This document shows, in pieces, positions 1-7,105 of a stretch of 7,258 nt of DNA. Source of the DNA: Clostridia bacterium (GTDB lineage: Bacteria > Bacillota_A > Clostridia > Christensenellales > Aristaeellaceae). Under the pieces are notes generated by a model. The model made no database searches. It was not told the origin of the DNA and worked only from the letters and a program-made list of their open reading frames with translations. Positions within the stretch are counted from its first letter, which is position 1, and each line of letters begins with the position of its first letter. The position numbers were made by a program, and so were the translations under genes. The stretch lies in assembly GCA_900754775.1 (NCBI GenBank), contig CAAEDZ010000314.1, positions 1 through 7,258 of the forward strand, read 5' to 3'.

Positions 1-1399
1 CCGCGAAGGGCGGCGGGCCGTCCAGCAGGAGAAGCGCGTCGGAAAGCGGCTGCTCCACCAGCGCCGCGTCCTCCATGCCAAGCGCGTCCCGGAGCAGGGC
101 GCAGAGGGCGGCGGGACGGCCGTCCAGCGGATAGGAGAGGTCAAGGGTACAGCCCGCATCCTCGGGCCGGCGGTCCAGCTCGTCGGCCCAGGCCGTGAGC
201 AGGCCGGGAAGGCGCGGCCACAGGCCGGGATGCCCGGCGTCCGCCAGCTTCCGCAGCGTCGCCGCGGCGCGCGCGCGCCAGCCCGCGTCGTGCTGTTCCA
301 GCAGGGCGAGCTCCCGTTTCAGGCGCGCCAGCGCGTCCGCTTCGCCGGGGCTGCGCGCGGGCTCGGCCAGACAGAAGGCGGACCGGCGGGCAAAGGCCGT
401 GCCGTCCAGCGAATACAGGACGCAGCCGCCGCCCTCCGCGGCGGGAGGCACGGGGCCCAGCGCCACGCGAAGAAGCGGGTTGGCGGCGGGGTCGGCCTCC
501 TGCGGATGCAGCGTTTCTTCCCGGACCCCGGCGGGCGTGTCCGCCAGCGTATGGGCGGCCAGAATCCGGGTGCGGAGATCGTCGAGCGCCTGTGCGTCGC
601 CCCGCGAAAGCAGGTCGCGCCACGCGTCGCGCGCGCGGGAGATGTCCGTAAGAAACGGGCGCAGCACGCCGCACAGGCCCGCCGCGGGGTCGTAGAGGGG
701 GCTGCGCAGCGAGGGCTGCTCGTTCAGGCGGCACAGAAGCGCAAGCCGCGCGGTCAGGAACGCGGCGTCGCGCTCGCAAAGGCATGCGCAGGGGTCGAGG
801 AAACGGCGCTGCGCGCGGTCATACCACGTCACGCAGGGCGGCAGCAGGGGACTCAGGTCGCCGGGGTCGGCGGCGGGCACCACGGCCATGGCGCGGGAGA
901 GAAGGGCGACGGGCCGCGCGGGGATGCCCTCGCCGCACAGCGTAAACGCCCACAGCCCGTCCGGGGCGCGGGCGGGGGAGAGCGCGGCGGTCACCGAGGC
1001 GGAGAAGGCCGTGCCGCCGTCCGAGAGGCGTACCAGCTCCAAGGCGGGCCACGCGCCGTCCTGCGGCCAGGTATCCCACAGAAGCAGCAGGGCCAGCACC
1101 GCGCGCCAGGCCGCCATTGAGGGATGGGCCAGGGCGCGCTCCGGCGTCAGGCGCGAAAGGCGGCGCAGCTGCTGCTCGGCGCTGAGCACGTCGGGGATGG
1201 AATAGCTCACGTCGATGCCCGGCGTTTGCAGGTAGCGGGCCAGGCTTTCCAGCCATTCGCGCGGGCGCCGGTTGTGGTCGCTCACGATGCCGGGCGCGGT
1301 GTGGTAGCCCGTATGAAAGCCCTCGTCCATCGGGGGCAGAAAGGTCAGGTAGGCGGTCTGGCGGTCCAGCGCCTGCTTTTCTTCACGGTTGCCGCGCAC
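1..1399 (-). CDS. Large protein of unknown family, partial (3' end outside window)
   Basis: I do not recognise this family. The frame is open from GTG 1399 to the left edge, giving 466 visible codons with no stop. The GTG is chosen because a near-perfect AAGGAGG lies 8 nt upstream; the first in-frame ATG (1330) has no ribosome binding site. The translation has normal composition, whereas the other frames here give Arg/Ala/Pro/Gly-rich shadows. No signal peptide or membrane helix is evident, so it is probably cytoplasmic; the Leu-rich run at residues 101-108 is short and flanked by Trp. Residues 148-175 (DGLWAFTLCGEGIPARPVAL, then a segment ending AVVPAADPG) and TWYDRAQRRFLDP (191-203) look like strand-forming, constrained segments. 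Residues 352-387 are helical and charged and could form a coiled coil. It starts 21 nt after the tubulin-like gene, so it is very likely translated from the same mRNA and works with it. The size and C-terminal domains cannot be judged here. Confidence 0.85.
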   Translation of the reverse strand, partial: MRGNREEKQALDRQTAYLTFLPPMDEGFHTGYHTAPGIVSDHNRRPREWLESLARYLQTPGIDVSYSIPDVLSAEQQLRRLSRLTPERALAHPSMAAWRAVLALLLLWDTWPQDGAWPALELVRLSDGGTAFSASVTAALSPARAPDGLWAFTLCGEGIPARPVALLSRAMAVVPAADPGDLSPLLPPCVTWYDRAQRRFLDPCACLCERDAAFLTARLALLCRLNEQPSLRSPLYDPAAGLCGVLRPFLTDISRARDAWRDLLSRGDAQALDDLRTRILAAHTLADTPAGVREETLHPQEADPAANPLLRVALGPVPPAAEGGGCVLYSLDGTAFARRSAFCLAEPARSPGEADALARLKRELALLEQHDAGWRARAAATLRKLADAGHPGLWPRLPGLLTAWADELDRRPEDAGCTLDLSYPLDGRPAALCALLRDALGMEDAALVEQPLSDALLLLDGPPPFA

Positions 1400-1405
1400 G
1401 GCGCG

Positions 1406-1414
1406 TCCCTCCTT
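1406..1414 (-). promoter_or_regulatory. Ribosome binding site deciding the GTG start at 1399
   Basis: The minus strand reads AAGGAGGGA, complementary to the 3' end of 16S rRNA. The AGGAGG core (1413-1408) is 8 nt from GTG 1399. It lies in the 21-nt gap after the TGA of the tubulin-like gene. This site is the main reason for assigning a GTG start to the left gene. Confidence 0.8.
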
Positions 1415-1420
1415 CCACGG

Positions 1421-3013
1421 TCAAAGGTCCTCCATCACGGCGGCCAGCAGCGTGTCCATGAAGGCGGCCAGCGCCTCGTCCGGGCTGCCTGCGCGCACGC
1501 CGCCGCCCAGCGCGCTCACCACGCGCGCCATGTCGCGCCGGTCGGGCACGGGGGACAGGACCAGCCGCTCCAGCCCGCGCTGCACCTGACGGCAGGCCGC
1601 CTCATCCGGCGTGCCGCTTCCGAGGGAAACCAGCGCCGCGTGCAGCGCGTCCAGCGCGGCGGCGTCCATCAGGCCGTTTTCCTCCCCTTCTGCGGGCAGG
1701 CGGAAGGCGGGCGGCAGCGTGTGGAGCACCTGATGCATCCAGTTGATATAGAAGGCGAAAAAGCGGTACACCCCGTCCAGCCGCGCGCCCAGCCGGGCGC
1801 GTGCGGAGGCGGGATAGCTGCGGCGGAAGAACGCGGCGAGGTAGCCCACCCGCCCCAGCGAACGCCGCCCGTCGCACAGGAAGGCGCGCAGCGCGGGGTA
1901 GCATTCGGTCACGTAGACGGCGGCGGCCTTCATCATGGCGCCGTAGCGCGCGCGGTAGAGGGCCGCGTCGGTGTCGAAGCTGTCCCAGCAGAAATGCGGG
2001 GTGTGCCACTGATAGTAGTAGCAGTCCATGTTGTGCGCCTGATCGCCCCGGAAGCCCGTTGAGAAAAACCGCGCGGCGCAGCGCGCCGCCAGCCATTCCA
2101 GCATGTGCGCGTCGTTTTCCTGGCTCTGCGAGCCGGTGGAATACAGCCGCGCGGATACGAAGTGCTCCGGCGGCAGGCCCAGCAGGTAGGCCGCGTCAAA
2201 GATGCCGGAGGCGTCCTCCGCGCCGTTTCTGACCATGCCCTCCATGCCGTAGTATTGCAGCGCCGTGCGCGCCTTGTCCAGAAACTCGTCGCTGGAGACG
2301 GCGATTTCGCGCTCCGTGTCCACGTCGGCGGGGGGGACGCGGTAATAGGGCAGCATCAGCACCGCGCCCATCACAAATCGGTCCGTATCCCCGGCGAAGC
2401 GATGGCGCAGGTACCTGCTGACGGCGGGGATGCCGCTGGCGCCCGTGCCGCCGAAGATGCTGCCGGTCAGAAGCACCTGAACCGTCTCGCCCCGGTCCAG
2501 ATCGGCCCGCATGCGGTCCACCATGGCGTTGAGCTCGTCGGGCTGGCCCTGGGCGCGCATGTCCTCCAGCGCGCCCAGCAGATCGGCAAAGAACAATACG
2601 CCCAGATCGGGGTGCCCGCGGAAGCCCTCGCTGTATTCCAGATCGGCCTCGGCGCGGGTGAACAGCGTGCGGGCCAGCAGCCCGTCCAGCGCGTGGCGCG
2701 CGGCCATCTGGCGGACGGAGGCGGCGCGGCGGCTGAGATTCATGCTCCACCGGCTGATGGACAGGCGCGTATGGAAGCAGGGGTGGTCATAGGGCGAGGC
2801 CGCCAGCGCGGCGCGGGCCTCCTCGTAGGCCTCGGCGGCGCGCTTTAAGCGCGTGGTGTTGCCGCAGGAGGCGTCCACATCCACCGAGAGCAGGTCCAGA
2901 GCGGGCAGCGGACCTTCGCCGGGCGTGGAAAAAGCGTCCGCGCACGCGGCGTAGACGATGGCTTCCAGCACCTTGCTGCCCGTTCCGCCCACGGCGATCA
3001 CATACCGGCCCAT
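1421..3013 (-). CDS. Tubulin/FtsZ-like GTPase-domain protein (tubulin-like family)
   Basis: This 530-residue protein looks like a divergent tubulin/FtsZ-superfamily member. The N-terminus is a Rossmann-type strand and glycine loop, MGRYVIAVGGTGSKVLEAI, with GGTGSK at residues 9-14. A second strand ends LLSVDVDAS (41-49), whose Asp residues may contact the nucleotide. The key signature is LLTGSIFGGTGASGIP (181-196): GGTGAS at 188-193 matches the tubulin signature loop GGGTG(S/T)G that binds nucleotide phosphates. Residues 298-310 (QENDAHMLEWLAA) could be the T7-like region supplying the acidic residue for hydrolysis; that assignment is tentative. The rest to 530 is helical and unlike FtsZ. The start at ATG 3013 has AAAGGAGG 7 nt upstream. 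The frame stays open upstream to 3730, but that extension is out-of-frame reading of the membrane-protein and lipoprotein genes. No membrane segment is seen, so it is cytoplasmic. Family knowledge predicts GTP binding and filament formation; neither is shown here. It is not FtsZ itself, since length, C-terminus and context differ. Confidence 0.82.
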   Translation of the reverse strand: MGRYVIAVGGTGSKVLEAIVYAACADAFSTPGEGPLPALDLLSVDVDASCGNTTRLKRAAEAYEEARAALAASPYDHPCFHTRLSISRWSMNLSRRAASVRQMAARHALDGLLARTLFTRAEADLEYSEGFRGHPDLGVLFFADLLGALEDMRAQGQPDELNAMVDRMRADLDRGETVQVLLTGSIFGGTGASGIPAVSRYLRHRFAGDTDRFVMGAVLMLPYYRVPPADVDTEREIAVSSDEFLDKARTALQYYGMEGMVRNGAEDASGIFDAAYLLGLPPEHFVSARLYSTGSQSQENDAHMLEWLAARCAARFFSTGFRGDQAHNMDCYYYQWHTPHFCWDSFDTDAALYRARYGAMMKAAAVYVTECYPALRAFLCDGRRSLGRVGYLAAFFRRSYPASARARLGARLDGVYRFFAFYINWMHQVLHTLPPAFRLPAEGEENGLMDAAALDALHAALVSLGSGTPDEAACRQVQRGLERLVLSPVPDRRDMARVVSALGGGVRAGSPDEALAAFMDTLLAAVMEDL

Positions 3014-3033
3014 GCGCAGGCCTCCTTTCCTGA

Positions 3034-3657
3034 TTACAGCCGCTTGAAAAAGGCGTGGCGGCCGCTGATGGCGGGCGGCGCGGCCAGACGCGACACGGCG
3101 GCGGCGGCCAGCACGTTGAGCGCGTAGCAGCCGAAATACGCCGCCAGATCCCACCCGGTGCGGCCGGGAATCCACCTGACGCCCGCCAGCCAGACCACAG
3201 CGGCAAAGGCCGCGTTGACCGCGCAGAGCCACAGGAGCGTCAGGCGGTAGGTACGGATGGCCCGGCGGGCCGCCCGCGCGGGCTGGATGGCGGAGCGCCG
3301 CCCGGCGCGCCAGAGAAGCTGCACCGCCAGCGTAATCAGCCACGCCGCGAGCGCGCAGGCCGCCAGAAACCAGAGCCAGCTTTGCTCGCGGGAGAAAAGC
3401 GCGGCGCGCAGGGCCTCGGGCGTTGCGGCGGCGGCTTCGCCCGACCGGGCCGGCGCGTCCAGCGGCGCGAGGGAAAAGGGCAGAGCCGCTTGCAGATGCA
3501 GCGCCACGTTGGGCGCGGTGCCCGTCAGCTTGAGGGGGTAGATCCAGAGGCTGGCCGCGGCCTGCCACAGAAGCGGCAGGGCAAAGCAGACCAGATAGCA
3601 CATCAGGCATTTCACCCGGTTGGACCAGCGCAGGCGCACGGCGGACGGCATGCTCAT
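3034..3657 (-). CDS. Four-helix integral membrane protein of unknown function
   Basis: This 207-residue protein has four hydrophobic segments at roughly residues 17-39, 93-116, 138-160 and 169-188. Arg-rich stretches lie at the N-terminus (RLRWSNR) and between helices 2 and 3 (residues 117-138). By the positive-inside rule both termini would face the cytoplasm, with a ~50-residue loop (40-92) outside. I do not recognise a family and see no catalytic motif. ATG 3657 is preferred: it overlaps the lipoprotein stop as ATGA, a classic translational-coupling arrangement, and GGAAGG lies 6 nt upstream. ATG 3651 is a possible alternative, and ATG 3672 lies upstream of the purine-rich site. It ends 20 nt before the tubulin-like gene. 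The coupling to a lipoprotein on one side and a cytoplasmic tubulin-like protein on the other suggests a bridge or membrane receptor; that role is inference. Confidence 0.85.
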   Translation of the reverse strand: MSMPSAVRLRWSNRVKCLMCYLVCFALPLLWQAAASLWIYPLKLTGTAPNVALHLQAALPFSLAPLDAPARSGEAAAATPEALRAALFSREQSWLWFLAACALAAWLITLAVQLLWRAGRRSAIQPARAARRAIRTYRLTLLWLCAVNAAFAAVVWLAGVRWIPGRTGWDLAAYFGCYALNVLAAAAVSRLAAPPAISGRHAFFKRL

Positions 3658-5684
3658 ACGCCCCCTTCCCATGCCCCGGCGGGCACGAATACGTCAAACT
3701 CATAGCGCACCAGAGGCGCTTCATCCACATTGGCGGCCGCGCGGAGCTGCGCGATCAGCTCCTCAAGGCCCGGCGCGCGCATCACGGGCGGGAAGTCCGG
3801 GATGGGCAGGCCGTGATAGCCGGATTCGTTCACGGGTCCCCACGCGTGCTGAAGCTGGCGGGGCACGCCGGTGCTGTCGCCGTCATAGGTATGCACCGCC
3901 TCGGCGAACTGCTCCCACGCGGAAATCTGCTCGTTGGTCAGGCGCACGCCGAGGCTGGCGGCCCAGGGGACGTCCTCCCATTCGACCTGCGCGCCGGAGA
4001 GGTCCGCGCTGACCAGCACGCGGTAATAGCCCGGCACGAGCGCGGCTTCGTCCGCCGAGACGGTGATGGAAAGGCGCGTGCCGCCATCCTCCGGCGTCAC
4101 GGCGGAAAGCGTGAAGGGGCTTTGCCGCCCGCCGCTCCGGAAGGCCTCGTCCTCGCGGGTAAAGACGTACTGCGTATCCCGAAGCGCGATGACCTGCCCC
4201 TCCCCGGCCTGCGCCGTGGTGGGCAGCGTATCGGTCAGAATGAGCGCCGCCTCCACCGAGACGGAGGCGGTGAGGCCGCTCAGGTCCGCGCTCGCCGCGC
4301 CGCTTTCCTGCGTCACGGGCAGCGACACCGTCACCGACGCGCCGGAGGAATCGCTATCCAGCGTGACCGTGGCGGCCTGCCCGCCGGTTTCGAGCGTGCA
4401 GCCGGATACGGACAGCGCCGCGCCCTCGCTAAGCCGGGTCAGGCAGGTCCAGCCGGGCCGCTCGATGCGCACGGAGAAAGATTCAAAGCCGAAGGGCTGC
4501 TGCGTGACGGTCCGGCCGTCCGCGGTATAGGTGAGCTGGCCCTCCTGAGGGCCGCGCAGGCCCTTGAGCGCCTCGGAGGCCGCCAGCCCTTCGTCCAGCA
4601 GCGCGGTGTAGCGGTCCACCTGCGCGGGCGTTCCCACCACCAGCATGATAAGCGTGCGCGGCATGGGCAGCGCCTGATCGGAGTTCTGAGCGGCGTTGTC
4701 GTAATCCAGCCGGCCCCAGAGAAGCGGCTCGGCAAAGTCCGCCGCGCCGAAGGAGGACATCTGCCCCATATAGTCCAGCACAAAGGCGTAGAGCTGAACA
4801 CACAGCCCCGCGTCAAACACGCCCCGCGCTTCAAGCACCTCCGTCACAAAATCAACGGGCGTGCCGTCCGCCTCCACGGTGGACAGGCGGCGCAGGGTGG
4901 CCGGGTCGCAGGTGATGACGGACAGGCGCGTGAGGTCGAGGTTTTCCAAGGCGTACATGAGCGGCGCGTCCGCGTCGCCGTCCGCCACGTAGCCGTCCGT
5001 CTCCCCGCTCCGGATGGCGGCGATCTGGTCATCCAGAGCGTCGGCCATGGCCGGGGCCAGCGACGGGTTTTCCAGCGAGGAGGCGTCCAGCGCGCGCAGC
5101 CGGTTGAGCATGGGCGTGCCCAGGTCGTAGAACGAGCCTTCCATGTCCTCGGCGGACAGGCCCGCAAAGAACGAGGGCAGGGGGGTGACGGCACAGGTGA
5201 GCAGGTCGCGCGTGACGGAGGCGCGCGCCTCCGCGCCGGACCCGGCCAGCGCCTGAAGCGCCTCGTCCGGCAGGCGCTCGTTGCCCGCGCGCAGCACCCG
5301 CACGCGCGAGCCCTCGGCCGCGGCCAGCAGGCAGCGCAGCACGCCCTCGTACATGCCCACCTGCGAGCCGTAGCGGTAATGGAAGCCGCCCTCGCGGTAC
5401 TTGCGGCTGAAATGGGGATAGACGCTCTCCTCGTGGATGTTGATGCCGCCCATCACCTGGGAGGCGTCCAGCCACAGGTCCACCAGCAGGGGCGCGCCGG
5501 ACGCGGGAGCCTCCGTTTCGTCGGGGACGGCGTCGCTCATCGCGGGCCATTCCAGCAGGCGCAGGTCCGGCGCGGCAGATGCGCTGTCCGCGCCGGAAAA
5601 GGCGTCCAGCGCGCCGGGCAGGCCGCACGCCGTGAGCAGCAGAGCGGCGCACAAAAGCAGCGCCAGCAGCATCCGCCGGACCAT
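3654..5684 (-). CDS. Large lipoprotein with vWA-like N-terminal region and beta-rich C-terminal half
   Basis: This 676-residue protein starts with a type II signal peptide: VRR, a Leu/Ala core, then lipobox LTAC with Cys20 as the lipidated residue. It would be exported and anchored to the outer face of the membrane. An Ala/Ser/Asp/Glu linker leads to LLVDLWLDASQVMGG (66-80), which resembles the first strand and metal-site loop of a von Willebrand A domain (D73, S75), although the usual second serine of DxSxS is replaced. Further strands are RVRVLRAGN (127-135) and LSVITCDPA (254-262), the latter resembling the vWA strand ending in Asp. RTLIMLVVGTPAQVDRY (343-359) is another alpha/beta element. 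Residues ~380-580 are Thr/Ser/Val-rich with alternating patterns and probably form Ig-like beta domains. ATG 5684 is chosen because AAAGGAG is 8 nt away; ATG 5690 is only 2 nt from it and adds two residues. It may be a sensor or scaffold for the downstream membrane and tubulin-like proteins. The vWA call is moderate; lipoprotein status is strong. Confidence 0.85.
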   Translation of the reverse strand: MVRRMLLALLLCAALLLTACGLPGALDAFSGADSASAAPDLRLLEWPAMSDAVPDETEAPASGAPLLVDLWLDASQVMGGINIHEESVYPHFSRKYREGGFHYRYGSQVGMYEGVLRCLLAAAEGSRVRVLRAGNERLPDEALQALAGSGAEARASVTRDLLTCAVTPLPSFFAGLSAEDMEGSFYDLGTPMLNRLRALDASSLENPSLAPAMADALDDQIAAIRSGETDGYVADGDADAPLMYALENLDLTRLSVITCDPATLRRLSTVEADGTPVDFVTEVLEARGVFDAGLCVQLYAFVLDYMGQMSSFGAADFAEPLLWGRLDYDNAAQNSDQALPMPRTLIMLVVGTPAQVDRYTALLDEGLAASEALKGLRGPQEGQLTYTADGRTVTQQPFGFESFSVRIERPGWTCLTRLSEGAALSVSGCTLETGGQAATVTLDSDSSGASVTVSLPVTQESGAASADLSGLTASVSVEAALILTDTLPTTAQAGEGQVIALRDTQYVFTREDEAFRSGGRQSPFTLSAVTPEDGGTRLSITVSADEAALVPGYYRVLVSADLSGAQVEWEDVPWAASLGVRLTNEQISAWEQFAEAVHTYDGDSTGVPRQLQHAWGPVNESGYHGLPIPDFPPVMRAPGLEELIAQLRAAANVDEAPLVRYEFDVFVPAGAWEGGV

Positions 5685-5692
5685 GCGCATCT

Positions 5693-5699
5693 CTCCTTT
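5693..5699 (-). promoter_or_regulatory. Ribosome binding site of the lipoprotein gene
   Basis: The minus strand reads AAAGGAG followed by AGATGCGCATG. Two in-frame ATGs compete: 5690 at 2 nt spacing and 5684 at 8 nt. Normal spacing favours 5684. The site lies in the 38-nt gap after the glycosyltransferase stop, which contains no terminator-like hairpin. Confidence 0.75.
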
Positions 5700-5722
5700 C
5701 GTATCGGGCTTACTGGAAAATA

Positions 5723-7063
5723 TCATTCGCCCCCGGCCGGGGCTTTCCCTGCCGCCTTCTCCAGCGCCGCCTGCCAGGCGGGGCTGTGGCGGTACATGTT
5801 TTCATAGAGCTTGAGATAGGCGGAAAAGCACTTGCCCGCCTCAAAATCGGCGGCGCGGGCGCGGCAGGCGTCGGCGCTGCGGGGGGCGGCGCACAGGCGG
5901 CGCACCGCGTCGGCCAGGGCGGCGATATCGTCCAGGGGCACGACCTCGCCCACCTCGTCGGTCACGATTTCGGGCATGGCGGTCGCGTCGTAGCACACGA
6001 CCTGCGTGCCGCAGGCCAGGGCCTCCACCAGCGTCATGCCCATGCTTTCCTCGTGGCTGGCGCTGAGGTACACGTCGGCGGCGGTGTAGAGGGCGCACAG
6101 ATCCGCCGTGTTGCCCGTGCGCTTCACCCCCAGCACCGTGTTTTTGGGCAGCGAGGCGATCTGGTATTCGTCCAGACCCACGGCCACCACGCAATACTCC
6201 GGCCCCAGCGCCTCGCTCAGATCAATCAGGTCGTCCAGCCCCTTGCGCTCGTCCCACACGGCCGCGGCGCTGAGCACCAGGCGGCGGCCTCCCGACCGCT
6301 CCAGCCCGTAGAAGCGCACCACGTCGCGCATGAACTGCTCGTCCGAGCAGGGCTGAAAAACGGTCAGGTCCACGCCGTTGGGCAGGGCATAGACGGGATA
6401 GCCGCTGAGAAAGGAGCGCTTGACCTCCTCGCGCAGCCACTCGCTGGGGGTGGTGAGCACCATGTGCCTGAGGCCGCAGAACAGCTCCCGCTTGTCGCGC
6501 CAGTTGCGCGCGCTCTGGTCCAGAAACCAGCTGGACGGATAGGCATGCCGCCGGACGCATCTCCCGCAGCCCCCAAGCCAGCGGTCGCAGCCGAGGCGGT
6601 CCTCCCGGCCGGCCCGGCGGCGGCGGCCGTCCACCGGCTCCGCGCCGCGCGCCATGGTGTAGTAGGCGCAGTGGCCGGTGTAGGCCCAGCAGTCATGCAG
6701 GGTCCACACCACGGGAAGGTCGTGCTTCCTGAGCCAGGCAAAGAGCATGGGGAGATTGAGGTAATACCCGTGCAGGTTGTGCAGGTGCACGAGGTCGGGC
6801 TTGTACGCATCCAGCTGGCGGATGAGCCGGCGGGTGGCGTAGCGGCTGAAAAAGCCCGCGCGGTCGGTAAGCCGGGTCAGGGCCAGGTCCAGCAGCGTTT
6901 CCGCCTTGCTGCCGATGACATAGCTGGGCACGTCGGCGGGCGCGTGATCGCGCGAATGGCAGATGAGGGCGCGGTGACCGGCCTGCATGGCCGTGCGGCA
7001 CAGGGAAACCGCGATGCGCCCCGTGCTCAGCGAGGCGACGACATTGATCTGGGCGATGCGCAT
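5723..7063 (-). CDS. GT4-family glycosyltransferase (GT-B fold)
   Basis: This 446-residue protein is a retaining-type glycosyltransferase of the GT4 ('group 1') family. It is expected to transfer a sugar from a nucleotide-sugar donor to a glycan or glycolipid at the cytoplasmic face of the membrane. The N-terminal acceptor domain begins MRIAQINVVASLSTGRIA and contains DLVHLHNLHGYY (90-101) and VVWTLHDCWAYTGHC (118-132), typical of enzymes making surface polysaccharides (WcaC-like). The C-terminal donor domain has LPNGVDLTVF (227-236), the basic phosphate-contacting DERKG (271-275) and the EX7E motif with E339 and E347, followed by EALACGTQVV. Five cysteines (C125, C132, C159, C166, C169) surround an Arg-rich stretch GRRRRAGREDR (146-156), which appears to be an insertion compared with relatives as I remember them. 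No signal peptide is present. ATG 7063 has AAAGGAG 7 nt upstream. It is the first gene after the promoter and terminator region. The donor, acceptor and product cannot be read from sequence. Confidence 0.92.
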   Translation of the reverse strand: MRIAQINVVASLSTGRIAVSLCRTAMQAGHRALICHSRDHAPADVPSYVIGSKAETLLDLALTRLTDRAGFFSRYATRRLIRQLDAYKPDLVHLHNLHGYYLNLPMLFAWLRKHDLPVVWTLHDCWAYTGHCAYYTMARGAEPVDGRRRRAGREDRLGCDRWLGGCGRCVRRHAYPSSWFLDQSARNWRDKRELFCGLRHMVLTTPSEWLREEVKRSFLSGYPVYALPNGVDLTVFQPCSDEQFMRDVVRFYGLERSGGRRLVLSAAAVWDERKGLDDLIDLSEALGPEYCVVAVGLDEYQIASLPKNTVLGVKRTGNTADLCALYTAADVYLSASHEESMGMTLVEALACGTQVVCYDATAMPEIVTDEVGEVVPLDDIAALADAVRRLCAAPRSADACRARAADFEAGKCFSAYLKLYENMYRHSPAWQAALEKAAGKAPAGGE

Positions 7064-7070
7064 GCGGGCG

Positions 7071-7077
7071 CTCCTTT
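7071..7077 (-). promoter_or_regulatory. Ribosome binding site of the glycosyltransferase gene
   Basis: The minus strand reads AAAGGAG, 7 nt upstream of ATG 7063. It is nearly identical to the sites before the lipoprotein and tubulin-like genes, which suggests uniformly strong initiation along the operon. Confidence 0.8.
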
Positions 7078-7105
7078 CATGCGGCGGGGAAAAATGGCTG
7101 CGTAT

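Noticed and set aside
141..1256. Two minus-strand ATG frames (785-141 and 1256-819) in the left gene region
   Set aside because: Both lie in one alternative frame and are Arg/Ala/Pro-rich. The frame from GTG 1399 is open throughout, has balanced composition and a proper ribosome binding site.
230..2062. Plus-strand frames of 296 and 312 codons antisense to the left gene and the tubulin-like gene
   Set aside because: The composition is typical of antisense shadows (Gln, Arg, His, Gly, Ala), no ribosome binding sites were noticed, and no recognisable motif is present.
3658..3672. Upstream membrane-protein start at ATG 3672
   Set aside because: The purine-rich GGAAGG site lies downstream of this ATG and the ATGA overlap at 3657 is the more usual arrangement.
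3014..3730. 239-codon upstream extension of the tubulin-like frame from ATG 3730
   Set aside because: It overlaps the whole membrane-protein gene in another frame and reads as Arg/Ala/Gly-rich sequence. ATG 3013 has a strong ribosome binding site and begins right at the nucleotide-binding strand.
5685..5726. Upstream lipoprotein start at ATG 5726, adding 14 residues
   Set aside because: It would put charged residues before the signal peptide, overlaps the glycosyltransferase stop and lies upstream of the AAAGGAG site that serves ATG 5684.
3813..5807. 664-codon open frame on the plus strand, antisense to the lipoprotein gene
   Set aside because: Its translation is dominated by Arg, Gly, Ala, Gln and His with no domain pattern. 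It is the mirror of a GC-rich coding frame, and the minus-strand gene has a clear signal peptide and ribosome binding site.
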